Assembly: GCF_019968905.1 (NCBI RefSeq)
Contig: NZ_CP079946.1
Span: 5,084,001 to 5,148,000, forward strand
Source: Corallococcus sp. EGB
Lineage (GTDB): Bacteria; Myxococcota; Myxococcia; Myxococcales; Myxococcaceae
Length of the DNA: 64,000 nucleotides
Direction: 5' to 3'
Of this stretch, positions 8,549 to 17,424 are shown one piece after another (within the stretch, counting starts at the first letter, position 1; each line of letters opens with the position of its first letter). A model generated the notes under the pieces. It was not told the DNA's origin, did no database searches, and saw only the letters and a list, made by a program, of their open reading frames with translations. The position numbers and the translations under genes were made by a program.

Positions 8549-10531
8549 ATGCCTTCGTGCTCAACGACGAAACGCCCGTGGCGGTGGCTGCCGGGGCTGC
8601 TCACCGTCTCCGCCCTGCTCGTGGCCGCCCTGCCGCTCGTGGCCCTGGCGCGCGGCGGTGGCGGCGAGCACTACACGTCCGGCCGCGACCGCGGTGGCGG
8701 CGGAGGGAGCGGCGACGGCCTGCCCCTCTGGCTGATCTTCGACCTCATCCGCCTCATCTTCCTCTACCCGAAGGTGACCGTCCCGCTGCTCGTCATCGGC
8801 GGAGGCGCCTACTGGCTCTACAAGCGCAACCTGCACCCGGACGCGACCACCCGGCGCGCGTTGGATCAGCGCGAGGCGGAGGTGCGCACGGAGGTGTCCG
8901 GCCGCGACGTGCAGGGCTGGGTGAACGCGCTGAAGCTCAAGGACCCGTCCTTCGAATTGGAGCCCACGCTGCAGAAGGTGCGCTGGCTCTTCCTCGAGCT
9001 GCAGAAGGCGTGGTTCCGCCGGGACATGACGCCGGTGCGCCCCTTCCTGTCGGACGCGACGTGGCAGCGCTTCAACGTGCAGCTGGCGCTGATGCAGGCG
9101 CAGGGCGTGCGCGACGCGCTCGCGGACATGAAGGTGCTGGACGTGCAGCTCATCGGCCTGCACCAGACCGAGTGGTACGACAGCATCCACGTGCGGGTGC
9201 GCGCCAGCATCCGGGACACGGACGTGCCCGCGGACCAGACGGACGCGCAGGCCATGGCCGCCGCCAGCCGCGTGGCCCCGGAGACGTTCACGGAGGTGTG
9301 GACCTTCGTGCGCAAGCCCGGCGCGCAGACGCGCATCGGCGAGGATCTGTTCCAGGGCAAGTGCCCCAACTGCGGCGCGCCCTACAAGGGCGGCGCATCC
9401 AACACCTGCGAGTTCTGCAACGCGGTGGTGAACTCCGGCAACTACGACTGGACGCTCTCTGAAATCACGCAGGGCGTGGAGTACGTGCGCCACCACAAGC
9501 AGGTGGACGGCCTGATGCAGGCGCGCGAGGAGGACCCGGCGCTCAACCTCGAGATGCTGGAGGACCGCGCGTCACTGCTGTTCTGGAAGTGGATCGACGC
9601 GCAGAGCCGCAACGAGCCGCAGCGCCTGTCCAAGGTGGCCAACGCGGACGCCATCACGAAGCTGAGCGCGGAGCTGGGCCAGCTGGCGAAGCAGAACCGC
9701 CGTCGCGTCTTCCTGGAGTGCGCCGTGGGCGCGGTGGACGTGCGCGCGCTGGAGGTGCACCCGGAGTCCTTCGACGCGGCGCAGGTTGAAATCCGCTGGA
9801 GCGCCCGCATGGGCGTGGGCCCGGTGAACGAGAAGCCGCCGAGCCTGCCCACCGTGCCGCAGCGCTGGGTCTTCACGCTGCTGCGCCGCCACGGCGCCAG
9901 GACGAACACGGACACCGGTATGTCCACGGACCGCTGCCCGCAGTGCAACGCGCCCACCACCAACAGCGCGGCCAACACCTGCGAGTTCTGCGGCACGGTC
10001 CTGGGCAACGGCGAGCGCGACTGGGTGCTCGCGTCCGCCCTCCCCTTCGAGTCCTGGAACGTCCAGCACGCGCAGAGCTCGGCCCGGAACGCGGTCCGCT
10101 ACCAGGAGGTCCGCCGGGCCCAGCGTGGCACCGTCGCGCCCGCTCCCACGGGGGACGCCAGCGGCGGCCCGGGTGATGGCGACCGCGTGGTGATGGACGT
10201 GAAGGAGCGCGAGCGGCTGCTCTACATGATGGCGGCCATCGCCGCAGCGGACGGCGAGGTGTCCGCCGCCGAGCGCCGCCTGCTCAAGCTGTGCTCGGAG
10301 CGCTGGAGCGTGTCGTGGGCCAACGTGGAGATGGCCCTCAACGCCGGGCCCCAGCTCTTCGAGCGCCTGGTGCCGCGCGGCAGCCCGGAGGCGGAGGTGT
10401 TCCTGCGCCACATCGTGGAGATGGCCCTGGTGGACGGCCGCATCGACCGCAAGGAGCGCCGCATGCTGGAGATCGCCGCCCAGCACCTGGGCCTGGAGGA
10501 GCGGCTGGCCGTGCTGCTGGGGGACCACTGA
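8549..10531 (+). CDS. membrane protein with duplicated Tim44-like/zinc-ribbon units and TerB-like domain
   Basis: This 660-residue protein starts with a signal-like hydrophobic helix (15-35), a Gly-rich spacer, and a second membrane segment (about 62-88). Two Tim44-like (mt ribosomal L45-like) alpha/beta units follow, each with an embedded four-Cys zinc ribbon: C-P-N-C...C-E-F-C beginning near residue 272 and C-P-Q-C...C-E-F-C near 463. The two ribbons share spacing and sequence, so the unit was duplicated. The C-terminus (about 552-660) is TerB-like, with the acidic [11 protein letters not shown] motif repeated as [11 protein letters not shown]. Function is unknown; the domains suggest a membrane-tethered scaffold. 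It stands alone between oppositely oriented genes. Confidence 0.85.
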   Translation: MPSCSTTKRPWRWLPGLLTVSALLVAALPLVALARGGGGEHYTSGRDRGGGGGSGDGLPLWLIFDLIRLIFLYPKVTVPLLVIGGGAYWLYKRNLHPDATTRRALDQREAEVRTEVSGRDVQGWVNALKLKDPSFELEPTLQKVRWLFLELQKAWFRRDMTPVRPFLSDATWQRFNVQLALMQAQGVRDALADMKVLDVQLIGLHQTEWYDSIHVRVRASIRDTDVPADQTDAQAMAAASRVAPETFTEVWTFVRKPGAQTRIGEDLFQGKCPNCGAPYKGGASNTCEFCNAVVNSGNYDWTLSEITQGVEYVRHHKQVDGLMQAREEDPALNLEMLEDRASLLFWKWIDAQSRNEPQRLSKVANADAITKLSAELGQLAKQNRRRVFLECAVGAVDVRALEVHPESFDAAQVEIRWSARMGVGPVNEKPPSLPTVPQRWVFTLLRRHGARTNTDTGMSTDRCPQCNAPTTNSAANTCEFCGTVLGNGERDWVLASALPFESWNVQHAQSSARNAVRYQEVRRAQRGTVAPAPTGDASGGPGDGDRVVMDVKERERLLYMMAAIAAADGEVSAAERRLLKLCSERWSVSWANVEMALNAGPQLFERLVPRGSPEAEVFLRHIVEMALVDGRIDRKERRMLEIAAQHLGLEERLAVLLGDH

Positions 10532-10539
10532 GTCACGGG

Positions 10540-10555
10540 GTCCCCCGGTGGGGAC
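10540..10555. terminator. hairpin between convergent genes
   Basis: GTCCCC/GGGGAC arms with a CGGT tetraloop fill the 27 nt between the Tim44-like gene and the HMG-CoA lyase stop. There is no T-run; a bidirectional terminator role is plausible. Confidence 0.5.
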
Positions 10556-10558
10556 GGC

Positions 10559-11533
10559 TCAGGTCTGCGCGCGGCGGGTGGCCTTCTTGTCCCGCTCGCC
10601 GAGCGCGGCCTGGAGGTACTTGCCCGCGAGCTTCCGGCCGATGAGCTCCTGGGCGATCTCCCCGGCCTCCACCAGCTTGTCCAGGTTGATGCCGGTGTCC
10701 ACGCCCATGCCGTGCAGCATGAACACCGCGTCCTCGGTGGCCAGGTTGCCCGCGGCGCCCGGCGCGTAGGGACAGCCGCCCAGCCCGCCGATGCTCGCGT
10801 CGAACGTGGTGACGCCCGCGGACAGGCCCACCAGCGCGTTGGCCAGCGCGGTGCCGCGCGTGTCGTGCAGGTGCAGCGCCAGCGTGTCCACCGGCATGTG
10901 CTGGAGCAGCGCGGCCAGGATCTCCTCCGTCTGCCGGGGCGTGCCCACGCCAATGGTGTCGCCCAGGCTCAGCTGGTAGATGCCCGCGTCCACCAGCTGA
11001 CGGCAGATGTCCACCACGCGCTCCACCGGGACGTGGCCTTCATAAGGGCAGCCCCACACGGTGGACAGGTAGCCGCGCACGCGCATGCCGGCCTTGCGGG
11101 CGGCGGAGGTGACCTCCTTCGCGCCGGCCAGCGCCTCCGCGATGGTCTTGTTGATGTTCTTCTTGGAGTGGGCCTCCGACGCGGAGATGAACACCGCGGC
11201 CTCCTCCAGGCCCGCCGCCTGCGCGCGCTCCAGCCCCTTGAGGTTGGGCACCAGCGCGGAGAAGACGACCCCGGGGCGGCGGCCCACCAGCTTGAGCACC
11301 TCCTCCGCGTCCGCCAGCTGGGGGATCCACTTGGGTGACACGAACGACGTCACCTCGATGCGCCTCTCCCCCGCGGCGACCAGGGCATTGATGAGGCGCG
11401 CCTTGTCGCGGGTGGGCAGCGTGCGGAGCTCGTTCTGCAGGCCGTCGCGGGGGCCGACCTCGTACACGTCGACCTTGCGGGGCAGTTGCCCCAGCAGGCC
11501 GACCCGCGTTCGCGTTGTCTCTTTCGGATCCAC
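10559..11533 (-). CDS. hydroxymethylglutaryl-CoA lyase
   Basis: The enzyme splits 3-hydroxy-3-methylglutaryl-CoA into acetyl-CoA and acetoacetate, the last step of leucine breakdown. About 324 residues. The DUF/HMGL-like TIM barrel shows VGPRDGLQNE at the start, LHLHDTRGTALAN in the middle, and the diagnostic C-terminal segment GGLGGCPYAPGAAGN with the catalytic Cys loop. The start is uncertain: a GTG at 11531-11533 is taken because longer reading from 11632 overlaps the upstream methyltransferase by 79 nt and is Arg/Pro-rich. A later in-frame start near 11503 is also possible. It is 20 nt downstream of the methyltransferase gene. Confidence 0.92.
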   Translation of the reverse strand: MDPKETTRTRVGLLGQLPRKVDVYEVGPRDGLQNELRTLPTRDKARLINALVAAGERRIEVTSFVSPKWIPQLADAEEVLKLVGRRPGVVFSALVPNLKGLERAQAAGLEEAAVFISASEAHSKKNINKTIAEALAGAKEVTSAARKAGMRVRGYLSTVWGCPYEGHVPVERVVDICRQLVDAGIYQLSLGDTIGVGTPRQTEEILAALLQHMPVDTLALHLHDTRGTALANALVGLSAGVTTFDASIGGLGGCPYAPGAAGNLATEDAVFMLHGMGVDTGINLDKLVEAGEIAQELIGRKLAGKYLQAALGERDKKATRRAQT

Positions 11534-11553
11534 TGGACGTGTCCCGGGCTCCG

Positions 11554-12273
11554 TCAACGGCGCCCGGCTCCCACGATGAGGTCGGTCGACTCGGGTGTCA
11601 TCGGCCCGGACTCCAGGCCGCCGTGCACCCACTCCACCGAAAAGCCCGTGCTTTCCAACAGCCCTTTCAGTTCCGCAAGAGGATAGTAACGAAGCGTGTA
11701 CGCCGCTCGCAGCACGCGACCGTCCGGCAAGGTGAGCTGACGCTGCCCGACATCCCGGCCACGCGTCGCGTCGAACTGGCTCTCCTCCTCCAGCAGGCTC
11801 CCATCCGGTAACCGCTCGCGGAACGACGCGCCCGGACTTCGCGCCAGGCGCTCGTAGGGAACCGTCTGGAACACCAGGCGTCCACCGGGCCGCAGCGCCC
11901 GCGCCACCTCGCGCAGCACGTGGACGTGCTCCGCGTCGCTGAAGGCGAAGAGTGTCGAGTACCAGGCATAGGCCCCGCCCAGGGACGCGTCCTGGAAGGG
12001 CAGCGCTCGCAGGTCGCCCCGCACCGCGGGGAAGCCGGGGCGGCGCAGGCGCAGGGAGAGCGGATCCAGTTCCAGGCCCACCACCCGCCCGGCGAGCGCT
12101 CCGCCGGTGTTGAGCCGCGCCGCGTGCCGGCCGTGGCCACAGCCCAGGTCCACCACCGGCCCCTCCACGTTCGCGAACGCCCGGGACAGGTACTCCGCTT
12201 CCCGGGCCGTCACCGCCTCGGAGAGGTACGGCAGCGTGCTGCGCAGGTACAGCTCTCCGAAGAAGTCCCCCAC
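11554..12273 (-). CDS. class I SAM-dependent methyltransferase
   Basis: A 239-residue methyltransferase. The SAM-binding motif I is VVDLGCGHGRHA at about residues 40-51, followed by an acidic residue in motif II (LELD) and a motif IV-type segment with AYAWYSTLFAF. The N-terminus resembles small-molecule methyltransferases of the UbiE/Methyltransf_11 type. The substrate is unknown. It lies between an aminotransferase (13 nt upstream) and HMG-CoA lyase (20 nt downstream), so all three may be in one transcript, but I see no pathway that would use all three. Confidence 0.88.
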   Translation of the reverse strand: MGDFFGELYLRSTLPYLSEAVTAREAEYLSRAFANVEGPVVDLGCGHGRHAARLNTGGALAGRVVGLELDPLSLRLRRPGFPAVRGDLRALPFQDASLGGAYAWYSTLFAFSDAEHVHVLREVARALRPGGRLVFQTVPYERLARSPGASFRERLPDGSLLEEESQFDATRGRDVGQRQLTLPDGRVLRAAYTLRYYPLAELKGLLESTGFSVEWVHGGLESGPMTPESTDLIVGAGRR

Positions 12274-12286
12274 GGCCAGGTGGGCT

Positions 12287-13486
12287 TCAGCGCTTGAGGG
12301 CGGGCAGCTTCTCGCGCAGGCGGCGCACGGCCTCGTCCAGCACGCCCTCCGTCTTGCAGAAGGCGAAGCGCGCGAAGCGCTGGCCCAGGCGCCGGTGCTC
12401 CGGGCCGTAGAAGACGCTGGGCGGGATGCCCGCGACGCCCACCTCCGTCACCAGGTGCCGGCAGAACGCGACGTCGTCCTCGAAGCCGTAGCCGCGGATG
12501 TCCGCGAGGATGAAGTAGCTGCCCTCCGGGGAGAACGCCTGGAGCCCCGCCTCGCGCAGGCCGGCGAGCAGCCGTTCCCGCTTGGAGGTGTAGAGCGCCG
12601 CGAGCCCCTGGAAGTAGCTGTCCGGCAGCCGCAGCGCCACGGCCATGGCGGCCTGGAACGGCGACGCGGTGGCGAAGGTGACGAACTGGTGCGCGCGCTG
12701 CACCGCGTCCCTGAGCGGCGGCGGCGCGATGATCCAGCCGATCTTCCACCCCGTCAGGCTGAAGGACTTGCCCGCGCTGCTCACCGTCACCGTGCGGTCC
12801 GCGAGCACCGGCACCGTGGCGGCGCGGATGTGCTTCGCGGGGGCGAAGACGATGTGCTCATACACTTCATCCGCCAGCACCTTCACGTCGTGCTCGGCGC
12901 AGAGGTTGCCCAGGAACTCCAGCTCCTCGCGCGTGAAGACCTTGCCCGTGGGGTTGTGCGGCGAATTGAGGATGAGCAGCCGCGTCTTCGGTCCGAAGGC
13001 GGCGCGCACCTCGTCCCGGTCGAACCACCAGGTGGCGTGCTCCGCGTCCGGCGGCCGCAGCGGCACGTAGCGCGGCGTGGCGCCCACGAAGGCGATGTTC
13101 GCGTCGTAGGAGTCGTAGAACGGCTCGAAGGCCACCACCTCGTCGCCCGGGTCCACCAGCCCCAGGATGACGTCGAGGATGGCCTCCGTCGCGCCGCTGG
13201 TCACCGTGACCATGGTGTCCGGATCCACGGCGTGGCCGTGGAAGCGCTGCGCGTGCTCCGCGATGGCGTTGCGCAGGTCCTTGGCGCCCACGCCGGGGGC
13301 GTACTGGTTGACGCCGCCCTGGATGGCCTTCCACGCGGCCTCCTTGACGGCGTCCGGGCCGTCGAAGTCCGGGAAGCCCTGCCCCAGGTTCACGGCCTGG
13401 TGCTTCAGCGCCAGCGCGCTGAACTCGGAGAAGACGGTGGTTCCGAAGCGGGAGACGCGCTGCGCGAGCACGGGCCGGGGGGACAT
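12287..13486 (-). CDS. class I/II PLP-dependent aminotransferase
   Basis: A 399-residue fold-type I aminotransferase. The N-terminus has the substrate-side NLGQGFPDFDGPD motif; LNSPHNPTGK contains the Asn that contacts PLP; the Schiff-base Lys is in SSAGKSFSLTGWKIG, and the distal Arg is in FARFAFCK. This pattern is typical of the methionine/kynurenine-aminotransferase-like group (YbdL/KAT family). The amino donor and acceptor cannot be fixed from sequence alone. It is followed 13 nt later by the methyltransferase gene. Confidence 0.93.
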   Translation of the reverse strand: MSPRPVLAQRVSRFGTTVFSEFSALALKHQAVNLGQGFPDFDGPDAVKEAAWKAIQGGVNQYAPGVGAKDLRNAIAEHAQRFHGHAVDPDTMVTVTSGATEAILDVILGLVDPGDEVVAFEPFYDSYDANIAFVGATPRYVPLRPPDAEHATWWFDRDEVRAAFGPKTRLLILNSPHNPTGKVFTREELEFLGNLCAEHDVKVLADEVYEHIVFAPAKHIRAATVPVLADRTVTVSSAGKSFSLTGWKIGWIIAPPPLRDAVQRAHQFVTFATASPFQAAMAVALRLPDSYFQGLAALYTSKRERLLAGLREAGLQAFSPEGSYFILADIRGYGFEDDVAFCRHLVTEVGVAGIPPSVFYGPEHRRLGQRFARFAFCKTEGVLDEAVRRLREKLPALKR

Positions 13487-13547
13487 GGGTCAGGCCTCTG
13501 GAGGCCAGCGCACGTCCACCCCGACACCCGGGGCGACCGGCTGGCGG

Positions 13548-14525
13548 TCAGGGCCGGACGATAGCGTCCACGGGCACGGAACGCGCGCCCTGTTCCACCG
13601 CCCGCTGCCGCGCGGCCCGGGACAGGCCGAGCGCCAACCCCGTCACCACCAGCACCAGGGGCACCGCGCACACCAGGTCGATGGCGTAATGGAACCGCCC
13701 CGCCAGCGTCGCGAAGATGAGCCCCATGCCCGGGAAGAGCATGACCCAGAAGAAGCGCCGGGCGAACCGGAACGCGTAGAAGAGCACCACCAGCGCCACC
13801 CCGGTGTGCCCGGACGGGAAGCAATCCCGGGTGTACACCGGCGTGCGCATCATGGACTCCAGCAGCGGCGTGAGGACCCACCCGTGGGTGGCCGGCCCGT
13901 CGAACGCGCCAATGAGGAAGTACCGGGGGCCCACCGCGGGCACCAGCGAGTACGCCGCGTAGTTGAAGCCCAGCAGCAGGCCCAACCCCAGCAGGTACTC
14001 ATCGAAGGCGGGCGTCGCCCCCCTGCCCCGGGCGTATAGGTAGACCCCCAGCAGCAGCGGCCAGATGAAGTGGCCGTAGTAGCAGAGCAACAGGACGTCG
14101 TTGGCCCAGGGCGGAATCGCGTGCGCCAGCACCACCGAGGTCTGGAAGCCAAAGAGCCGCTGATCCACCGCGACCAATTGGGCGTCCTTCACCAGCGGGT
14201 TCACCCAGTCCACGATGGGCCCCAGCCAACCGTGGGCCAGCGCGGACACCGGCAGCAGCCAGAAGTCCCCCGCGATGGTGAGCAGATGCTGGCGCGGAAA
14301 GCGCGCCTCCAGCATGCGCACCGCCGGCAGCCCCAGCGCGAAGAAGAGGAAGAACAGCGCGTTGCGCCCGGAGTGCGGCGCCCAGCGGGCCGGGCCCACG
14401 CACACCAGGGCGGCGACCGAGCAGCCCACCATCAGCACCAGGTCCACCTGCCGGAAGCGGACGAGCGCTTCCTCCGACGACGCCACCGGCCGCACACGGC
14501 CCTCGCTGAATGACCAGATGCTCAC
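13548..14525 (-). CDS. PAP2-superfamily membrane protein
   Basis: A 325-residue polytopic membrane protein of the PAP2 family (lipid phosphatases and phosphotransferases). The phosphatase motifs are CFPSGHTG around residue 235 and GRFHYAIDLVCA around residue 275, carrying the two catalytic His residues and the Asp that orients one. Five or six hydrophobic segments surround them. The pattern with Cys-Phe-Pro-Ser-Gly-His resembles the Aur1/PAP2_3 branch as much as plain phosphatases. The start is a GTG at 14523-14525 overlapping the TGA of the RND transporter by four bases (GTGA), so translation is coupled. With the ceramide-type genes nearby, a lipid head-group role is an attractive inference. 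Confidence 0.87.
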   Translation of the reverse strand: MSIWSFSEGRVRPVASSEEALVRFRQVDLVLMVGCSVAALVCVGPARWAPHSGRNALFFLFFALGLPAVRMLEARFPRQHLLTIAGDFWLLPVSALAHGWLGPIVDWVNPLVKDAQLVAVDQRLFGFQTSVVLAHAIPPWANDVLLLCYYGHFIWPLLLGVYLYARGRGATPAFDEYLLGLGLLLGFNYAAYSLVPAVGPRYFLIGAFDGPATHGWVLTPLLESMMRTPVYTRDCFPSGHTGVALVVLFYAFRFARRFFWVMLFPGMGLIFATLAGRFHYAIDLVCAVPLVLVVTGLALGLSRAARQRAVEQGARSVPVDAIVRP

Positions 14526-17044
14526 GCCGATTTGCGCTCCCCCGGCGATTCGGCCGGCTGCTCGCCGACCGCCCCGAGATTGAGGCTCCGCACCACCGCG
14601 CCCGACTCCGGCGCCACCTCCGCGGACCGCCGCCCCTTCCACCGCTCCAGCAGCGCCAGCATGGCCGGGAAGAAGACTGTCGTTCCCAGGAAGGTGCTCA
14701 CGACCCCCAGCAGCGCAATCTGTCCGATGCTGCGCAGACCCTGATGGTTCGCCACGAGGAGCGCTCCGTAGCCCGCCGCGTTGGACAGGGTCGCCACCAC
14801 CGCCGCGAAGCCGGTGCTGCGCACCACCCGGCCCAGCGACCCGGGGCCCTCCTCCTCGTACCGGTGGTACAGGTGGACGGAGTTGTCGACGGCGATGGCC
14901 AGCAGGTTGGGCAGCACCACCGCGTTGATGAAGTTGAGCTGGACGTCAAACAGGTACATCCCGCCCGCCAGGCACGTCATGCCCAGGAACAGCGGGCCCG
15001 CCACCAGCAGCGCGCGCTTCAGGCTGCGCAGGCTGGCCAGGATGACCAGGAACACCACCACCGCCGCGGACCAGAGGATGAACGGCCCATCCCCCCGGAC
15101 CAGGGAGAAGATGCGCGCCGCGATGCGGTTGCTGTCCAGGACCGCCAGGTCGATGCCCTTCGCCTTCGCCCCGGCGACCACCTCGTCCAGCTGCCCCGCC
15201 CAGCGGTGCAGGTCCTGGGTGTCGTAGTTGGACACGGACGGGAACAGCAGGAGGAACATCCCCTTGCCGTCCAGCGCCTCGAAGCGGCGGCGCGCCTCCA
15301 CCGGCAGCTGCTCCAGGCCGTAGGGCTGCGCGTCCACCATCTCCCGCAGGTCCTTCACCCGCGGATCCTCCTGGGCGGACCTGGGCAGCCCGTCCAGCAG
15401 CGTCCGGATGCCGGCCATCTCCGCCTGGTGGGCCGCCACGTCGGACGGCACCAGGTCGCTCAGCGACGCGGTGCGCAGGAACACGGAGTCGGCACCGTTC
15501 TTCGCCTTCACCTGGGCGATGACGGACTCCACCTCGCGGACCTGCTCCAGGCTGTCCACGGCGAGGATGGCCGGGTTGAGCGGCGAGCCGATCTGCTCGG
15601 TGATGTGGTCGTCCAGCCGCGACGCCGGCGAGTCACCCTTCAGGTTGCGCAGGTTGGTCTCGAACCCCAGCCGGGGCGCGATGGCCACCGAGTACGCCGC
15701 GAAGCCCACCACCGACAGCGCCACCGCGACGATGGCGCCCGTGGGCCAGCGCCGCCACTCCTTCTGCGGAGCCGGCTCCGCCTCCACGGCGGGCGCGGAG
15801 GCCTGGCCAGCGGGTGCGCCCTCCTTGCGGAACGGGCGGATGCGCTCCGCGATGGCGAGCAGCGACGGCCCCATCGCGTACGCGGCCAGCACCGCCATCA
15901 GCACGCCCACGCCCGCGAGCAGGCCGAACTGCTGGAAGGCGTGGAACTGCGCCAGCACCAGCACGAAGAACGCCGCCGCGTTGGTGAAGGCGGACGTGAC
16001 CGCCCCGAAGAAGGTGCCTCGCACCGCCGCCGTCAGCGACTCCTTCACGCCGTGGTGCTCGCGCTCCTCCCAGTAGCGCATGGACAGGTGGACGCCGTAC
16101 TCGATGCCCAGGCCGATGAGGATGGCGACGAGGAAGCCCGTCACGATGTTGAGGTGCCCGATGGCGCCCTGCGCGAACGCGAACGTCAGCACCATGCCCA
16201 CCATCACCGGCACGCCCACCACCGCCAGCGCGGAGATGCGCCGGGTGGCCAGGAGGATCAGCCCTACGGCAATGAGCGCGGACAACAGGCCCGCGTTGGA
16301 CAGGTCGGTGCGCATCACCGCGTCCTCTTCGATGCGGTTCTGGAAGTTGCCCGTCGCCTCCAGCGTCACGCCCGGGTACTGCTCCGCCGCGAGCTTGCGG
16401 CCGGTGTCGAACACCGTGTCCACGAAGCGGCGCGCGAACTCCAGGTCCCCCGCCGTCCCCGACGGCTTGATCATCAGGTAGACCTCCGTGCCCTCCTTGT
16501 TCGCCAGCGTCTCCGGCAGCGCCGTGTCCGGGGTGTGCTTCTTCGCGATCTCCTCGAAGGTGGGCGGCGCCACGTCCGCGCCCAGGTCCACGAAGAGGGG
16601 GCTCGCGCGCTCCTTCTCGTAGCGGACGCGGGCCTCCAGGTCCTGACGCAGCGAGGCGACCTCCGCCGTGGGCAGCAGGAGCAGGCCGTGGCGGCGGAAG
16701 AACGCCACGTCATAGTGGTGTTCGACGTAGCGGACCTCCGGCAGCGCCTCCAGGCGCTTCTGGAAGTCCCGGGCGTAGGCCTTGAGGGCCTCCGGCGCCG
16801 CTCCCCTGGCCATGATGACCAGGTAGCCGTCCCCGCCCGCCTTCTCTGACACGCGTGTCAGATCCCGGACCTCCGGGGCGCCCTCCGGGAGCAGCTCCAC
16901 GAACGAGCCGCGGAACTCCAGACGGGACGCGAACACACCCGCGACGGCCGTCAAAAGGGCGATGGCGAGCAACACCTGCCAGGGGCGCGACATTGCTGCC
17001 TGGATGAAGCCCTCGAACCACCGCTGCCGTCGTGTTTGGGACAC
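14522..17044 (-). CDS. RND/MMPL-superfamily transporter
   Basis: An 840-residue inner-membrane exporter of the RND superfamily, MMPL/HpnN-like type. It has the expected duplicated layout: one N-terminal helix (about 20-40), a large periplasmic loop, a block of five or six helices, then a second helix, loop and helix block. The GIEYGVHLSMRY segment in the first block and AVDNSVHLYHRYEEE in the second are the matched helix-4-like motifs. GTG at 17042-17044 is the start because GAGGAG lies eight bases before it. Family members move hydrophobic lipids such as hopanoids; the coupled PAP2 gene and the divergent ceramide-type genes suggest a lipid substrate. Confidence 0.9.
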   Translation of the reverse strand: MSQTRRQRWFEGFIQAAMSRPWQVLLAIALLTAVAGVFASRLEFRGSFVELLPEGAPEVRDLTRVSEKAGGDGYLVIMARGAAPEALKAYARDFQKRLEALPEVRYVEHHYDVAFFRRHGLLLLPTAEVASLRQDLEARVRYEKERASPLFVDLGADVAPPTFEEIAKKHTPDTALPETLANKEGTEVYLMIKPSGTAGDLEFARRFVDTVFDTGRKLAAEQYPGVTLEATGNFQNRIEEDAVMRTDLSNAGLLSALIAVGLILLATRRISALAVVGVPVMVGMVLTFAFAQGAIGHLNIVTGFLVAILIGLGIEYGVHLSMRYWEEREHHGVKESLTAAVRGTFFGAVTSAFTNAAAFFVLVLAQFHAFQQFGLLAGVGVLMAVLAAYAMGPSLLAIAERIRPFRKEGAPAGQASAPAVEAEPAPQKEWRRWPTGAIVAVALSVVGFAAYSVAIAPRLGFETNLRNLKGDSPASRLDDHITEQIGSPLNPAILAVDSLEQVREVESVIAQVKAKNGADSVFLRTASLSDLVPSDVAAHQAEMAGIRTLLDGLPRSAQEDPRVKDLREMVDAQPYGLEQLPVEARRRFEALDGKGMFLLLFPSVSNYDTQDLHRWAGQLDEVVAGAKAKGIDLAVLDSNRIAARIFSLVRGDGPFILWSAAVVVFLVILASLRSLKRALLVAGPLFLGMTCLAGGMYLFDVQLNFINAVVLPNLLAIAVDNSVHLYHRYEEEGPGSLGRVVRSTGFAAVVATLSNAAGYGALLVANHQGLRSIGQIALLGVVSTFLGTTVFFPAMLALLERWKGRRSAEVAPESGAVVRSLNLGAVGEQPAESPGERKSA

Positions 17045-17063
17045 CGTCTGCTCCTCTGATGCC

Positions 17064-17087
17064 GGCCGGCGAAGCAATAAGCCGGCC
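17064..17087. repeat. inverted repeat, 7-bp arms
   Basis: GGCCGGC and GCCGGCC flank a ten-base A-rich spacer just upstream of the RND transporter GTG. It could form a hairpin in the leader of that gene or be an operator half-site pair. Confidence 0.5.
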
Positions 17088-17154
17088 ATGATCCAGGCCC
17101 CCGAAACAGACGGCCCCTCGCGACCCATTCCCCATGTGAACCCATGTGTGCGCA

Positions 17155-17170
17155 GGATGCAGGAGCATCC
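17155..17170. repeat. perfect inverted repeat GGATGC-AGGA-GCATCC
   Basis: Six-base arms with a four-base loop, within the divergent control region. It may be incidental, but it sits among stronger dyads. Confidence 0.4.
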
Positions 17171-17186
17171 ACTGGCGAACGCAGGC

Positions 17187-17209
17187 TCGGTGGCGCGGCG
17201 TGCCACCGA
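17187..17209. promoter_or_regulatory. 23-bp near-perfect palindrome, candidate operator
   Basis: Arms TCGGTGGC and GCCACCGA are perfect over eight bases; of the seven central bases only the outermost pair fails to match. It lies six bases left of a second, larger palindrome. No regulator gene is adjacent. Confidence 0.6.
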
Positions 17210-17214
17210 TGCAC

Positions 17215-17246
17215 CATCCGTGTCAAGGCGCGCCATGACACGGATG
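17215..17246. promoter_or_regulatory. 32-bp near-perfect palindrome, candidate operator
   Basis: CATCCGTGTCA and TGACACGGATG form 11-bp perfect arms; the centre is the self-complementary GGCGCGCC flanked by one A/A mismatch. All 32 bases are symmetric except that single pair. The site is about 35 bases upstream of the -35 box of the PLP-enzyme promoter, a position that suits an activator or an upstream-binding repressor. Confidence 0.65.
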
Positions 17247-17279
17247 CCCCACACGGCCTGCGATGGAACCGTCCCCGCC

Positions 17280-17308
17280 TTGACAGTGTGGATTTCCCTC
17301 TTTATTGA
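17280..17308 (+). promoter_or_regulatory. candidate sigma-70 promoter for the ceramide-type genes
   Basis: A consensus -35 box TTGACA at 17280-17285 is followed after 17 bases by a weaker -10-like TATTGA at 17303-17308, in a stretch more AT-rich than its surroundings. A start site near 17315 would give a leader of about 110 nt before the ATG at 17425. Confidence 0.5.
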
Positions 17309-17424
17309 CCCCCACGCGTCGTCCCCCTGGGTGTTCACGCGGCCGGGCAATCCGAACCTGGAACGCGCCCTGCACATGGAATAGCGGCTCGGATCACACC
17401 CTCCGACGCGTAAGAAAGACCACC

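Larger units (their letters stand above)
17045..17424. other. divergent intergenic region rich in dyad symmetry
   Basis: The 380 nt between the RND transporter and the PLP-enzyme gene contain no credible coding frame. They hold at least four inverted repeats (listed separately), a direct repeat of CCATGTG with a three-base gap near 17132-17148, and a sigma-70-like promoter facing the PLP enzyme. It is the likely shared control region of both transcription units. Confidence 0.75.

Noticed and set aside
14510-16849. A 779-codon plus-strand frame opposite the RND transporter
   Set aside because: Its translation is Arg/His/Gln-rich low complexity, mirrors codon third positions of the RND gene, and has no domain; it is an antisense shadow of high GC.
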